From Parasedimentitalea maritima (GTDB lineage Bacteria > Pseudomonadota > Alphaproteobacteria > Rhodobacterales > Rhodobacteraceae): DNA of 64,000 nt. Positions 34,513 to 44,495 of the stretch are shown here, in pieces; within the stretch, counting starts at the first letter, position 1; the number at the start of each line of letters is the position of its first letter. The position numbers were made by a program, and so were the translations under genes. The stretch covers positions 83,251 to 147,250 of the forward strand of contig NZ_VAUA01000006.1 in the NCBI RefSeq assembly GCF_005771405.1, in the 5' to 3' direction. The notes beneath the pieces were generated by a model. The model was not told the origin of the DNA. It was given only the letters and a program-made list of their open reading frames with translations, and searched no databases.

Positions 34513-36048
34513 TTAGTTCTTGAGGCTTGCGCCGATAGGTTCAGAAACCATCGCGCTCAGAGTGTTTGTTTTCAACATTTCAATGGCTTTTTCCAGATCA
34601 GGGGCCATAAATCTGTCCCGCTTGAAAGACGGAACCTGTTCTCGTAACGCGGTGACTGCGGCTTGCAGCGGTGGGGAGGTTTCCAGCGGCAGGTGAAACT
34701 CCAACCCTTGAGCTGCTGCCATCCATTCTACTGCCAGCACCGCCCGGCAATTGTCGGCCATATCACCCAGCCTTCGCGCCGCATAGGTCGCCATCGACAC
34801 ATGGTCTTCTTGATTGGCCGAGGTCGGGATACTGTCAACTGATGATGGATGCGCCAGTGCCTTGTTCTCTGAAACCAGCGCCGCCGAGGTAACCTGCACC
34901 ATCATGAAGCCTGAATTTAGTCCGCTCTCAGGTGCCAGAAAGGCAGGCAGGCCGGAAACCGAAGCATCCACCATCATCGCTTGACGTCGTTCTGAAATTG
35001 ATCCGATTTCGGCAATCGCCAGCGCAATATTGTCGGCTGCCATTGCGATGGGTTCAGCATGGAAGTTCCCACCCGACAGAATTTCTCCGGTCTCAGGGAA
35101 CACCAAGGGGTTATCGCTGATTGAATTGGCCTCGTTTTTGATCACACCGGCAGCGAACTCCAACTGATCCAGGCAAGCGCCCATCACCTGCGGCTGGCAG
35201 CGCAGGCAGTAAGGGTCCTGTACCTTTTCGCAATCGATGTGGGAGTGCCGCACTTGGCTGCTATCCAGCAATCTCCGGTAGGCTCCGGCAACCTGCTGCT
35301 GACCATTTTGCCGACGGACCGCATGAATGCGGGCATCAAACGGAGTGGTGGAGCCTTTGCAGGCGTCAACGCTGAGAGCACCAGTTACCAAACCACTACG
35401 TAGCAGGTCTTCGGCGGCAAACAGTCCCTTCATAGCCAGTGCGGTTGAGACTTGGGTGCCATTGATCAGCGCCACGCCTTCCTTTGGGCCCAATTCGATC
35501 GGTTGGCGACCAATCACCGCCAGTGCGTGGGACGCAGGCATCTTTTCACCACGCACCCTCATTTCACCTTCGCCCATCATTGCGGCGACCATATGCGATA
35601 ACGGTGCCAAATCGCCCGAAGCGCCGACAGATCCCTTGGAAGGGATACAGGGCAGCACATCGTTCTCGGCCATGTCCAGCAGCATCTCGATGACTTCCCA
35701 GCGGATACCGGAATGGCCCTGGCTCAAGGCATTGGCCTTAAGGTATATCACTAAGCGCACGACATCGTCGTCCAGTAGGGCGCCAGTGCCGACACAATGT
35801 GACATGATCAGTCGGTGCTGCAACTCGACAATTTGGTCTCTCTCGATCTTGACGTGAGCCAGTTTTCCAAAACCAGTGTTGACGCCATAGACCGGACGTC
35901 CCTTGTTCAAGATCTCCATCACAGCGGCCTGGCAGGCCTTAACGGTTTCGATGGTTTCAGGGCCAAACCCGATCGATATTTTGTTCTCGAAGATACGGCG
36001 CCAGTCCCCTAGAGAGATTTCTCCAGGCTGAAATTGTGTCTTGGTCAT
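34513..36048 (-). CDS. hutH: Histidine ammonia-lyase
   Basis: MIO-dependent lyase of 511 aa, releasing ammonia from histidine to give urocanate. The MIO-forming Ala-Ser-Gly is at 143-145 in SVGASGDLAPLSHM; VYGVNTGFG (catalytic Tyr near 54), QDPYCLRCQPQVMG and SISDNPLVFPETGE are present. The selectivity position reads Ser83-His84 (MSH), as in HutH, and not the His-Leu of tyrosine lyases. Unusually, hutI and hutG are not nearby; instead it follows ABC transporter genes and precedes a CMD protein and aminotransferase on one leftward operon. A modified histidine as substrate cannot be excluded. Confidence 0.9.
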   Translation of the reverse strand: MTKTQFQPGEISLGDWRRIFENKISIGFGPETIETVKACQAAVMEILNKGRPVYGVNTGFGKLAHVKIERDQIVELQHRLIMSHCVGTGALLDDDVVRLVIYLKANALSQGHSGIRWEVIEMLLDMAENDVLPCIPSKGSVGASGDLAPLSHMVAAMMGEGEMRVRGEKMPASHALAVIGRQPIELGPKEGVALINGTQVSTALAMKGLFAAEDLLRSGLVTGALSVDACKGSTTPFDARIHAVRRQNGQQQVAGAYRRLLDSSQVRHSHIDCEKVQDPYCLRCQPQVMGACLDQLEFAAGVIKNEANSISDNPLVFPETGEILSGGNFHAEPIAMAADNIALAIAEIGSISERRQAMMVDASVSGLPAFLAPESGLNSGFMMVQVTSAALVSENKALAHPSSVDSIPTSANQEDHVSMATYAARRLGDMADNCRAVLAVEWMAAAQGLEFHLPLETSPPLQAAVTALREQVPSFKRDRFMAPDLEKAIEMLKTNTLSAMVSEPIGASLKN

Positions 36049-36071
36049 TTTCTATTTTCCATTTGCTTCCG

Positions 36072-36866
36072 TTAGCCCAGGAGAAGAGCATCATCAGTCA
36101 GCTCTTCCCCTTGCTCGCGTTTGAACAATTCCAGCAGGTCAGCGACTTCCATGTTGTCGCGTTCGGCACCGCCTGCATCAAAGACGATCTTGCCACGGTG
36201 GAACATAATGGTCCGTTCTCCGGTGTGCAGTGCTTGGGCCATAGAGTGCGTCACCATCACAGCCGTAAGTTTCAGATCATCCACAATTTTCTTGGTCAGT
36301 TCCAAAACGAAATCAGCCGTCTTTGGGTCTAGTGCTGCAGTATGTTCATCAAGCAGTAGCACCTTGGTGTCACCGGTTGCCGCCATCAGCAACGATACTG
36401 CCTGGCGCTGACCGCCTGAAAGCAGCCCAACCTTGTCGTTCAGACGATCCTCAAGCCCCAGTCCCAAAATTTTAAGTTGCTCGGCTGCTTCGTCGCGCAT
36501 CGAGGCGCCAACAGCATAACGAAACCCACGCGGTCTTGTTCGGCCATGGGCAAGGGCAAAGTTTTCCAGGATGGACAGGTCTTCACAGGTGCCCATTTTT
36601 GGATCCTGAAAAACGCGCGACAGCATTTTTGAACGCTTGTAGACGGGCCAGTTGGTCACGTCCTGACCGTCGATTTTAACGTGTCCAACCTCGAGTTTTG
36701 TGTGCCCGGCAATCACATTCAAGCTGGTTGATTTACCCGCTCCGTTTGAGCCGATGATGGTCAAGAACTGTCCTTTTGGTACGTTGAGATCAACGCCACG
36801 CAAGGCGCGTGTTTCCAATGGAGTGTCTTTGTTGAAAGTGACGTGGACTTCGGAAAGTTCGATCAT
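36072..36866 (-). CDS. ABC transporter ATP-binding protein (TrpXYZ-type)
   Basis: ATPase of 264 aa (COG1101-like): Walker A GSNGAGKSTSLNVIAG, signature LSGGQRQAVSLLMA, Walker B VLLLDEHTAALDPKTA (note DEH where most have DEP), switch VTHSMAQAL. Belongs with the COG4120 permease and COG2984 binding protein upstream, a system usually labelled tryptophan/tyrosine uptake. Overlaps the permease gene by 4 bases; 23 bases before hutH. Confidence 0.9.
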   Translation of the reverse strand: MIELSEVHVTFNKDTPLETRALRGVDLNVPKGQFLTIIGSNGAGKSTSLNVIAGHTKLEVGHVKIDGQDVTNWPVYKRSKMLSRVFQDPKMGTCEDLSILENFALAHGRTRPRGFRYAVGASMRDEAAEQLKILGLGLEDRLNDKVGLLSGGQRQAVSLLMAATGDTKVLLLDEHTAALDPKTADFVLELTKKIVDDLKLTAVMVTHSMAQALHTGERTIMFHRGKIVFDAGGAERDNMEVADLLELFKREQGEELTDDALLLG

Positions 36867-37765
36867 TTCCGGCCTCCTTTCCGAAGGATGGTTCTGAATG
36901 ATCCGGTTTGTTGGGCGATCAGTGCAATGGCTACCAACAGTGCAGTCACCAATTGGACATCCGAAGCCTGAAAACCCAGGAAATCAGCGTTTAAGGCGAG
37001 CGCCACTGCCAGGCGGTAGAGGACTGCACCGAACAGGCAAGCGAGGGTCGCCAGAAAGATTGTTCGTGAAGGCAGGATCGACATCCCGACGATAACCGAG
37101 GCCAGGCCAACGATAATGACGCCGATGCCCATGTAAGCATCCGCCGCGCCAAATATCTGGGCAAACAGTGCGCCTGCGATGGCTGTCAGGGCATTAGCTG
37201 TTCCAACCCCGTAAAGCTTCATGTTGCCAACGTTTACGCCATTGGCCTCTGCCATTGCAGGGTTGGCACCAGCTGCACGCATGGAAATGCCCCAGCCAGT
37301 GGCAAGGAAAGCATCCAGTAGCAGTTTGATAACCAGCACCATGATGCCAAGAAAGATGGGGTTGATGATATAGCCGGGCAATCCGAGCCCTTCGAACGAG
37401 GTGAACACAGTGTCCACCATGAGCAAAGGTTTGTTTGGTCCGCTCATGATCCGCAGATTGATGGAGTAAAGTGAGATCGACAACAGAATGCCGGCCAAAA
37501 TGTGCAGGATCTTGAAACGTACATTTAGCATCGCGGTGGCGAAACCGGCAGCAAAGCCAGCAACCCCGCCGGTTAGTGTTGCCAACCAGGGGTTCCAACC
37601 TGCCGCAACGATCAAAGTTGCTGCCACGGCTGCGCCTAAGGGGAAGCTGCCTTCGACTGTCAGATCGGGGAAGTCGAGAATTTGAAAAGTGAGATAAGCG
37701 CCGAGTGCGACGATACCAAAGATGAACCCGGTTTCGAGTGTTCCCAGAATTTCATAGAGGGACAT
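36863..37765 (-). CDS. ABC transporter permease (TrpXYZ-type)
   Basis: Membrane protein of 300 aa with 8 or so hydrophobic helices, related to branched-chain amino-acid permeases (FQILDFPDLTVEGSFPLGAAVAATLIVA; GWGISMRAAGANPAMAEANGVNVG; VGLASVIVGMSILPSRTI). The frame continues to 37846, but those extra 27 residues are Arg-rich and do not fit; MSLYEILG at 37765 does. Last base pairs overlap the ATPase start. Confidence 0.88.
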   Translation of the reverse strand: MSLYEILGTLETGFIFGIVALGAYLTFQILDFPDLTVEGSFPLGAAVAATLIVAAGWNPWLATLTGGVAGFAAGFATAMLNVRFKILHILAGILLSISLYSINLRIMSGPNKPLLMVDTVFTSFEGLGLPGYIINPIFLGIMVLVIKLLLDAFLATGWGISMRAAGANPAMAEANGVNVGNMKLYGVGTANALTAIAGALFAQIFGAADAYMGIGVIIVGLASVIVGMSILPSRTIFLATLACLFGAVLYRLAVALALNADFLGFQASDVQLVTALLVAIALIAQQTGSFRTILRKGGRK

Positions 37766-37855
37766 ATGTATTGCCTTTTGAGTGAACCTCCTGCGGGATC
37801 TGAGAACTCTCAGGCGCAGAAAAAATGTGCGCCCGAAGACGCACAAGTTGGGGAA

Positions 37856-38833
37856 TTATTCGATGATTTGGGTCGCGCGTGACATTACGGATTCAGGGAT
37901 TTTCACCGCCATGCGTTCAGCAGCCCCCAAGTTCACGACAACTTTGAAGTGGTCGACCACATTGTAAGCAATCACGGCATCGATCTCGCTGACTGATTTG
38001 CCTTCCAGAATGTCGGCAGCCATGTCGCCGGCCACACGTCCAACCGCAACGTAATCAAGCCCGACTGACGCCAATGCACCACGCTCTACCCCACCGGTTT
38101 CACCTGTAAAGATCGGCATATCAACGTCTTGGCCAATTTTCACGATAGCTTCGAGTGCGGCCACGATGGTTGTGTCGTTCGGCACATAGATCGCATCCAC
38201 TTCGCCAATTAGCTTTTTGGTTGCCAGAATGACTTCATTGGTTGTTGGGGCAGGGGATTCGACCACGGTGATGCCGCGCTTTTCGCCCTCTTCCTTGATC
38301 CAACCGAGCGTTGCCAAGGCGTTGTCCAGGCCGGGGTTGTAGATGAAACCGATCTTGCTAAGGCCTGGAACGATTTCTTCAAACATGTCCAGCTGAGCGG
38401 CAATCGGTGCAGCGTCTGACACACCTGTAACATTTGCACCGGGCTTTTCGTATTGAGTAATCAGGCTGGCTTTGATTGGGTCTGTCACAGTGGCAAAGAC
38501 AATTGGAATATCTTTGGTTGCTGCTGCCATCGCCTGCGAGGTTGGCGTGGTGATCGGAATGATCACATCCGGTGCATCGCCGACGAATTTCTTAGCAATC
38601 TGCTGTTGGGTTGGCATGTTCCCGTTGGCATTTTGGTAGTCGACGGTCAGGTTTTCACCTTCGACATAGCCCCGGTCTGCAAGTGCGGCGAGAATACCGT
38701 CACGGGTCTCGGTCAGTGCCGGTACTTCGACAATAGTCGCAATAGCGATTGATTTGCTGTCTTGCGCTACGGCTGTAGTCGCAGCGGCGGCAAACGCGAA
38801 TGACACCAGCGCGGTTTTGAATGAATTGTTCAT
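37856..38833 (-). CDS. ABC transporter substrate-binding protein (TrpX-type)
   Basis: Periplasmic protein of 325 aa of the ABC_sub_bind family (COG2984). Signal peptide MNNSFKTALVSFAFAAAATT with cleavage after AVA near residue 23. Typical motifs: ILAALADRGYVEGENLTVDYQNANG, IVFATVTDP, GVSDAAPIAAQLDMFEEIVPG. GGGAGG-type ribosome-binding site (GGGAGG) just before the ATG. First gene of the leftward seven-gene operon that includes hutH, so its ligand is presumably the substrate of that pathway, perhaps histidine or an imidazole compound. Confidence 0.9.
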   Translation of the reverse strand: MNNSFKTALVSFAFAAAATTAVAQDSKSIAIATIVEVPALTETRDGILAALADRGYVEGENLTVDYQNANGNMPTQQQIAKKFVGDAPDVIIPITTPTSQAMAAATKDIPIVFATVTDPIKASLITQYEKPGANVTGVSDAAPIAAQLDMFEEIVPGLSKIGFIYNPGLDNALATLGWIKEEGEKRGITVVESPAPTTNEVILATKKLIGEVDAIYVPNDTTIVAALEAIVKIGQDVDMPIFTGETGGVERGALASVGLDYVAVGRVAGDMAADILEGKSVSEIDAVIAYNVVDHFKVVVNLGAAERMAVKIPESVMSRATQIIE

Positions 38834-38851
38834 CGGATCCTCCCTTAGGAT

Positions 38852-38870
38852 GCCGGCATGAGGTGCCGGC
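38852..38870 (-). promoter_or_regulatory. Hairpin in the leader of the transporter/hutH operon
   Basis: GCCGGCA-5 nt-TGCCGGC, a perfect 7-bp GC-rich dyad 18 bases before the binding-protein start, in the 149-base gap shared with the IclR gene. Could be an IclR operator or an mRNA leader stem. I cannot decide between them. Confidence 0.4.
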
Positions 38871-38982
38871 TAAGCTCTTTTTTCCAGGATTTGATGTCCC
38901 AGGGCGAAGAGCCGGTTGACGTGCCCCTGTTTTTTGGTGTTTCATATTGTGAGCAGCAAGCACATATAACGGGTCAATCGAA

Positions 38983-39771
38983 ATGGAAGTCAAGATGGAA
39001 TCACAGGCCGGCGTTGCGTTGGTTGCTAAGGCGTTTCAGATTCTCGATCTGTTTCAAGCGAGCAGCCCAACATGGTCTCAAGCTGAAATTATCCGAAAGA
39101 CGGACCTCAACAGATCAACAGTGAACCGCCTTGTCCGCTTCCTCGCTGGCCGTGGGTATCTGGTTCAGATTGCTTATTCAGGGCGGTATTCACTGGGGCT
39201 CTCGGCTATTGAGTTGGGCAATCGGGCAAACGCCGGTTTCGATTTGCGTGCAAACTGCCAAGCCGCGATGGAAGAGCTATCAGCAAAAGTGAATGAGACG
39301 GTTGTTCTCAGTGCTTTTGACCCGTTTAAGATGGTCGCAGTCTGCATTGATCAGGTCGAAAGTCGCAAAGAAGGGCTGCGCGTTTTTGAAAAGGTTGGCT
39401 CTAGTTTTCCCCTGCATGCCGGCGCTGCGCCCAAGGCGATTCTGGCGTTTTTGAATGAGGATACGAGAGAAGAGTTTCTACAAAACCAGCTGAAGAGATT
39501 TACCGCCAATACGCTGACATCGAAGAAAGAGATGCGTCAGGACATCGAGGAAACGCGTCTACGCGGCTACGCGCTGTCCAGAGAGGAGACCTATGAGGGC
39601 ACCGTTGGACTCGCTGCGCCGATTTTTGGACCTTTAGGGACCGCCATTGGCAGTCTTGCGGTGGCGCTGCCAGTACATCGCGCAACCCCCGAGGCATTGA
39701 CGACGATCGCGCAGCAAGTGCTTTCCGAAGCACGGAGTGTGTCTGAAACGCTCACTGGGGCAGTGGAATGA
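38983..39771 (+). CDS. IclR-family transcriptional regulator
   Basis: Regulator of 262 aa. N-terminal winged HTH (WSQAEIIRKTDLNRSTVNRLVRFL) and C-terminal IclR effector domain (FEKVGSSFPLHAGAAPKAILAFL; TYEGTVGLAAPIFGP). It stands between the leftward transporter/hutH operon and the rightward operon containing hutU and is translationally coupled to the latter (ATGA). It is therefore the likely regulator of both. Start may instead be ATG 38995, which has GGAAG upstream. Confidence 0.88.
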   Translation: MEVKMESQAGVALVAKAFQILDLFQASSPTWSQAEIIRKTDLNRSTVNRLVRFLAGRGYLVQIAYSGRYSLGLSAIELGNRANAGFDLRANCQAAMEELSAKVNETVVLSAFDPFKMVAVCIDQVESRKEGLRVFEKVGSSFPLHAGAAPKAILAFLNEDTREEFLQNQLKRFTANTLTSKKEMRQDIEETRLRGYALSREETYEGTVGLAAPIFGPLGTAIGSLAVALPVHRATPEALTTIAQQVLSEARSVSETLTGAVE

Positions 39772-40766
39772 GTGGAGTTTCCAAAGATATGAATTGCTGG
39801 ATCTCGGGGGATGTTCCTGGATCTGAAAGCCTGGAACTCTGCACTCGGTCAGTGCCGGAGGCTAAGTCCGGTACTGTGGTCATTCAGGTCAAGGCGGCAG
39901 CGCTGAATTTTTCGGATTTGTTGATGATTGACGGCACCTATCAGGTGCGCCCACCCCGGCCGTTTGTCCCCGGGCAAGAGGTGGCCGGTGTTGTTGTTAC
40001 AACCGGTGAAGACTGCCGCTGGAAGGTTGGAGACCGCATAGCAAGCAAAGTGTTTTGGGGTGGGTTTGCCGAATATGTCGAAGTCCGAGAGGACATGGCT
40101 ATTCCGGTCCCGGACAATATGGGGTTTGCGCAGGCCGTTGCTCTGCCAGTTGCTTACATGACCGGCATGGTCGCACTGCATCATTGCGTTTCTGTCGGTC
40201 CACAGGACAGGGTTTTGGTTCATGCTGCAGCAGGAGGCGTTGGGCTGGCAGCAGTGGAAATCGCCCATGCAGCTGGCGCGCAGGTGATTGCTACCGCAGG
40301 CAGCGCGGAAAAGCGAGCGTTGGCCGAACACCACGGTGCGGATCACACCGTTGATTATGGCGAACCCAATTGGAAAGATCAGGTCAAAGAGCTGACGGGC
40401 GGAAAGGGGGCGACGATTATTGTCGACCCTGTCGGTGGTGATGTTGCGTTGCAAAGTCTGCGTTGCATTGCGCGCTATGGCACGTTGTTGATTGTCGGAT
40501 TTGCCTCAGGTGAAATTGCCAAACTGCCATCTAATTACCTGTTGCTCAAAAGTGCCCGCGCGCAGGGTGTGCTTTGGAGTCATGATCAGGACGCAGAGAT
40601 AGTGACACATATGACGGACAGACTGGGCAAATTGCTCAACGCTGGACAGATCAATCCGGTTGTGAGCGACAATTATACTCTCTCTGACTTGCCTAAGGCG
40701 CTGAAGGATCTCAGGAACCGCGGTACAGTGGGTAAAGTCGTTCTCACCGTCGGCGGTGGAGAATAG
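39768..40766 (+). CDS. Zinc-independent MDR oxidoreductase (quinone oxidoreductase family)
   Basis: Medium-chain reductase of 332 aa: GroES-like half (ALNFSDLLMIDGTYQ; PFVPGQEVAGVVV) and Rossmann NADPH site (LVHAAAGGVGLAAVEIAHAAGAQVIATAG). No zinc ligands are evident, as in NADPH:quinone or enoyl reductases. Substrate unknown; a reduction of an unsaturated acid or CoA ester (urocanate-like?) would fit the neighbours. Overlaps IclR by 4 bases. Confidence 0.85.
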   Translation: MSGVSKDMNCWISGDVPGSESLELCTRSVPEAKSGTVVIQVKAAALNFSDLLMIDGTYQVRPPRPFVPGQEVAGVVVTTGEDCRWKVGDRIASKVFWGGFAEYVEVREDMAIPVPDNMGFAQAVALPVAYMTGMVALHHCVSVGPQDRVLVHAAAGGVGLAAVEIAHAAGAQVIATAGSAEKRALAEHHGADHTVDYGEPNWKDQVKELTGGKGATIIVDPVGGDVALQSLRCIARYGTLLIVGFASGEIAKLPSNYLLLKSARAQGVLWSHDQDAEIVTHMTDRLGKLLNAGQINPVVSDNYTLSDLPKALKDLRNRGTVGKVVLTVGGGE

Positions 40767-40767
40767 G

Positions 40768-41967
40768 ATGGTTATGAACAACTCTGGACTGCTTAAGGGA
40801 ATACGCGTGCTGGACCTGACCCGGGTTATGTCGGGGCCGTTTTGCACCTCGATGCTGGCCGATCTAGGGGCCGAAATCATCAAGATCGAAATGCCAGGCT
40901 TTGGCGACGAGGCGCGCCATTTCGGCCCATACCAGGAAGATGAAAGTACCTATTTCATGATGCTGAACCGGCGCAAAAAGAGCGTAACGGTGAACATAAA
41001 GGAACAGCAGGGGCGCGATATTGTCAAAGCGCTGGTTCCGCAGTGCGACGTCATAGTTGAGAATTTTCGACCGGGTGTGATGCAACGGTTAGGATTGGGC
41101 GAGGATGCAGTGCGCGCGCTGAACCCAACCATCATTTACGCCAGCATCTCAGGCTTTGGTCAGGACAGTCCGCTCAAAAACTGGCCCGCATTTGACCTTG
41201 TTATTCAGGCCATGGGAGGCCTGATGAGCCTGACCGGTCCCAAGGGTGGTCCAGCAACGGCCGTGGGCGAGTCGATGGCCGATGTTTGTACCGGAATGTT
41301 TGGTGCCTTTGGTATCGTTTCAGCGCTGTTTGACCGCGAGCGCAGCGGTAAGGGTCATTCGGTGGATGTCGCCATGCTGGATTCGATCATGGCGATGCAG
41401 TTAACCGGGTTATCGCGCCAACTCTACGCAGGTGACACACCCAAACCCGTCGGCAACCGGCATCCAGTTACTTACCCTGTCGACAGCTTCGCCACTCAAG
41501 ACGGTGACATTGTTATGGTTTGCTTTTCACAAGGGGCGTTCCGCGCGCTTTGCGGGGTGATGGGGCAGCCTGATCTTGCTGATGACGCGCGCTTTAAAAG
41601 CAACGACAACCGCAATACGAACGAGGATGCTCTGCGCGCAATCATAGCAAATTGGGCGGCAACCCAAACGCAGGATGCATTGGTTGAGACACTTCAGAAC
41701 GCTGGAATTCCCGCTGGTCCGGTTTGGACACTGCAGGATCTTACGCAGTCGGATCACGTGGCGGAGCGCGGTCTTGTGACAGAAGGCGCACACCAGAAAT
41801 TTGGCAAGGTCCCCCTTGTCCCGCAGCCGGTGAAGTTCAACGGCGCGGCGCATGTGGGTGAGGCCTTTGTGCCCACTCTTGGCGAACACACAGATGAGGT
41901 TTTGGGTGAGTTACTCGACCTTGATCAGACTGAAATAGGCGCGTTGCGCGCCAACAAGGTTATTTGA
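40768..41967 (+). CDS. CaiB/BaiF (family III) CoA-transferase
   Basis: Family III CoA-transferase of 399 aa. [19 protein letters not shown], then [25 protein letters not shown], and the catalytic Asp in [16 protein letters not shown] near residue 170. Transfers CoA from a donor acyl-CoA to a carboxylic acid. ATG 40768 has GGAG 8 bases upstream, one base after the stop of the preceding gene; GTG 40756 is less likely. That a CoA-transferase precedes hutU directly suggests CoA-bound intermediates, which are no part of the usual Hut pathway. Confidence 0.87.
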   Translation: MVMNNSGLLKGIRVLDLTRVMSGPFCTSMLADLGAEIIKIEMPGFGDEARHFGPYQEDESTYFMMLNRRKKSVTVNIKEQQGRDIVKALVPQCDVIVENFRPGVMQRLGLGEDAVRALNPTIIYASISGFGQDSPLKNWPAFDLVIQAMGGLMSLTGPKGGPATAVGESMADVCTGMFGAFGIVSALFDRERSGKGHSVDVAMLDSIMAMQLTGLSRQLYAGDTPKPVGNRHPVTYPVDSFATQDGDIVMVCFSQGAFRALCGVMGQPDLADDARFKSNDNRNTNEDALRAIIANWAATQTQDALVETLQNAGIPAGPVWTLQDLTQSDHVAERGLVTEGAHQKFGKVPLVPQPVKFNGAAHVGEAFVPTLGEHTDEVLGELLDLDQTEIGALRANKVI

Positions 41968-41972
41968 CGGAC

Positions 41973-43655
41973 ATGGATATGAACACTGACACCAAAAACA
42001 CCCGCGTCATTCGCGCGCCAACCGGCAACGAGCTGAACGCAAAAAGCTGGCAGACCGAAGCACCACTGCGGCTGCTAATGAACAACCTTGATCCGGACGT
42101 AGCAGAGCGCCCCGAAGATCTGGTGGTTTATGGCGGCATTGGCCGCGCTGCGCGGAACTGGGAATGTTTTGACGAAATCGTTAGTCAGCTCAAAGAACTG
42201 GAAACCGATGAGACCTTGCTGGTGCAATCTGGCAAACCCGTTGGCGTGCTCAAAACGCATTCCAAAGCCCCCAGAGTTTTGATTGCTAACGGAAATTTGG
42301 TGCCTCGTTGGGCGACTTGGGAAAAGTTCAATGAATTGGATAAGCTGGGCCTGACCATGTATGGCCAGATGACCGCAGGCTCTTGGCTGTACATCGGCAG
42401 TCAGGGCATTGTGCAGGGCACGTTTGAAACCTTTTCGGAAATTGGTCGCCGCCATTTTGATGGTGATCCTGCTGGACGTCTGGTGGTGACCGGCGGTCTT
42501 GGTGGTATGGGCGGGGCACAGCCTCTGGCGGCGACTATGGCCGGGTTCAATGCCATCGTAGTTGAGTGCCAGCCAAGCAAAATCGATTTCCGTATCCGCT
42601 CGGGCTATCTCGACGCAAAGGCCATTTCTCTCGACGAAGCTCTCACGATGATCGCTGACGCAAATGCGAAAGGGATGCCGCTGTCTGTTGGTCTTTTGGG
42701 GAATGTCATTGATGTTCTAGAAGAGATGCAAATCCAGGGCATTGTTCCGGATGTCTTGACCGATCAAACCTCGGCGCATGACCCGGTTTATGGCTATCTG
42801 CCACGCAATTGGACCCTAACGCAGTGGCAGACCAATCAGGTTGCTGATCCCACTCTGGTGTCGGCAGAGGCCAAGAAGAGCATGGCCGAGCATGTAAAAT
42901 TGATGCTGGATTTTCAGGGCAAGGGCTCTGTTGTCATGGAGTATGGCAATAACCTGCGCGCCATGGCGGAAGAGGCAGGTGCTGAGAATGCCTTTGGTTT
43001 TCCAGGTTTTGTCGAGGCTTACGTGCGGCCGCTGTTTTGTCAGGGCAAAGGTCCATTCCGCTGGGTGGCGCTGTCTGGTGATCCCGAAGATATCTACAAG
43101 ACCGACGCCAAAGTACGTGAGTTGATGCCGGATGATACGTTCCTGCATCGCTGGCTTGATAAGGCGCGTGAGCACATCAAATTTCAGGGATTGCCTTCAC
43201 GGATTTGCTGGGTTGGTCTTGGGGATCGTGACCGGTTGGGCCGCGCCTTTAACGAAATGGTGCGCACCGGTGAATTAAGTGCGCCTGTTGTGATTGGCCG
43301 CGATCACATGGATAGCGGTTCGGTCGCCAGTCCCAATCGGGAAACCGAAGGCATGAAGGATGGTTCGGACGCGATTTCCGACTGGCCAATCCTGAACGCA
43401 TTATTGAACTCAGCAAACGGAGCCACCTGGGTGTCTTTCCACCATGGCGGTGGCATGGGGATGGGCTATTCCCAGCATTCCGGCATTGCTCTGTTGGCCG
43501 ATGGCAGTGACGAGGCCGATGAGATGATCGCCCGGACCCTGTGGAACGATCCCGCAAGTGGTGTCATCCGCCATGCCGATGCTGGCTATGAAAGTGCAAT
43601 TGAATGTGCGGCCGAACACGGCCTCAACCTACCCATGCAAAATCGCAAGGAGTAA
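41973..43655 (+). CDS. hutU: Urocanate hydratase
   Basis: NAD-dependent urocanase of 560 aa, urocanate to 4-imidazolone-5-propionate. Many invariant blocks: [16 protein letters not shown]-like ([16 protein letters not shown]), [43 protein letters not shown] (NAD+), [34 protein letters not shown]. The frame begins with TTG at 41964, inside the CaiB stop; ATG 41973 is preferred. Full length for the family. Lack of hutI and hutG in the window is notable. Confidence 0.93.
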   Translation: MDMNTDTKNTRVIRAPTGNELNAKSWQTEAPLRLLMNNLDPDVAERPEDLVVYGGIGRAARNWECFDEIVSQLKELETDETLLVQSGKPVGVLKTHSKAPRVLIANGNLVPRWATWEKFNELDKLGLTMYGQMTAGSWLYIGSQGIVQGTFETFSEIGRRHFDGDPAGRLVVTGGLGGMGGAQPLAATMAGFNAIVVECQPSKIDFRIRSGYLDAKAISLDEALTMIADANAKGMPLSVGLLGNVIDVLEEMQIQGIVPDVLTDQTSAHDPVYGYLPRNWTLTQWQTNQVADPTLVSAEAKKSMAEHVKLMLDFQGKGSVVMEYGNNLRAMAEEAGAENAFGFPGFVEAYVRPLFCQGKGPFRWVALSGDPEDIYKTDAKVRELMPDDTFLHRWLDKAREHIKFQGLPSRICWVGLGDRDRLGRAFNEMVRTGELSAPVVIGRDHMDSGSVASPNRETEGMKDGSDAISDWPILNALLNSANGATWVSFHHGGGMGMGYSQHSGIALLADGSDEADEMIARTLWNDPASGVIRHADAGYESAIECAAEHGLNLPMQNRKE

Positions 43656-43661
43656 GCTGCA

Positions 43662-43952
43662 ATGCCTGTCTTGATTGTCTCACGTGTATCTATCAAAGAT
43701 GCCGAAGCCATGGCGTCTTATATGGAGGCGGCGCCGGAAACGGTGGCCGCCTACGGCGGCAATTATCTAGCGCGCACACCGCAAATTGAAGTTCTGGAAG
43801 GCGTGGCCGATTATGATCGGATGGTGGTGGTTGAGTTTCCCGACCGGACACGTGCGATGGCCTGGTATGAGTCCGAAGAATACCGTGACCTGCGACAGTC
43901 ACGCTGGAATGCGGCAGAGGCGCATATCGTAGTCATACCCACCGAACAGTAA
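43662..43952 (+). CDS. DUF1330-family small protein
   Basis: Dimeric alpha-beta-barrel protein of 96 aa: MPVLIVSRVSIKDAEAMASY at the start and VVVEFPDRTRAMAWYESEEYR, the DUF1330 signature (EFP...A..WY.S.EY). Begins 6 bases after hutU, so co-transcribed. Function of the family is unknown; related folds are monooxygenases and small-molecule isomerases. Confidence 0.85.
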   Translation: MPVLIVSRVSIKDAEAMASYMEAAPETVAAYGGNYLARTPQIEVLEGVADYDRMVVVEFPDRTRAMAWYESEEYRDLRQSRWNAAEAHIVVIPTEQ

Positions 43953-43987
43953 GTCTCCATTTCCGGCAGCGTGCACCCAGTAACGGG

Positions 43988-44323
43988 TTAAAATGCTTTT
44001 GCATCTTCGGGAAAAAACGCGGCCAATTTCCCTGACTTCCCATCGTGGGATTCTGCTTCTGGAGCGGGATCTTTGCGCTGGACCATGACCGGCCAAAGTT
44101 CTGCATATTTTCGGTTGAAGGCGACCCAAGCATCACTGTCTGCTTCGGTATCTGGTCGGATGGCGTCAGCAGGGCATTCCGGCTCACATACCCCGCAGTC
44201 AATGCATTCGTCCGGATGGATGACCAGTGTATTTTCGCCCTCATAGAAGCAATCCACTGGGCAGACCTCGACGCAATCGGTGTATTTGCAAGCAATACAA
44301 TTTTCAGTCACGACATAAGTCAT
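43988..44323 (-). CDS. fdxA: 7Fe ferredoxin (FdxA type)
   Basis: Ferredoxin of 111 aa with [3Fe-4S] and [4Fe-4S] ligands in [18 protein letters not shown] and [16 protein letters not shown]. Length and C-terminal tail are those of FdxA. Converges on the DUF1330 gene and lies downstream of the nitroreductase gene on the same strand, with a 172-base gap. Most likely electron carrier between the ferredoxin-NADP reductase and the nitroreductase-fold enzyme near it. Confidence 0.92.
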   Translation of the reverse strand: MTYVVTENCIACKYTDCVEVCPVDCFYEGENTLVIHPDECIDCGVCEPECPADAIRPDTEADSDAWVAFNRKYAELWPVMVQRKDPAPEAESHDGKSGKLAAFFPEDAKAF

Positions 44324-44351
44324 GCTACTTCCTTATTAAAACAGCGGACAG

Positions 44352-44368
44352 AACCCCGCTGTGGGGTT
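44352..44368 (-). promoter_or_regulatory. Small hairpin between nitroreductase and fdxA genes
   Basis: AACCCC-GCTGT-GGGGTT, 6-bp stem, about 30 bases before the fdxA start and 128 after the nitroreductase stop. Weak as a terminator (no T-run). Confidence 0.3.
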
Positions 44369-44495
44369 GTGATTGGCAAGCCTGGAAAGCCAGCTATTCG
44401 GAGAAGAGCAGTCTTTCGCCCTCTGGTTTTCTAGGACCAGACGAAACAGAACGCGGGCTCAACCTGTGCTCGGGCAAACAACTTGGGAAACACCC

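Noticed and set aside
34513-36048. Reading the lyase as tyrosine or phenylalanine ammonia-lyase
   Set aside because: The selectivity position is Ser-His as in HutH, and a urocanate hydratase is close by.
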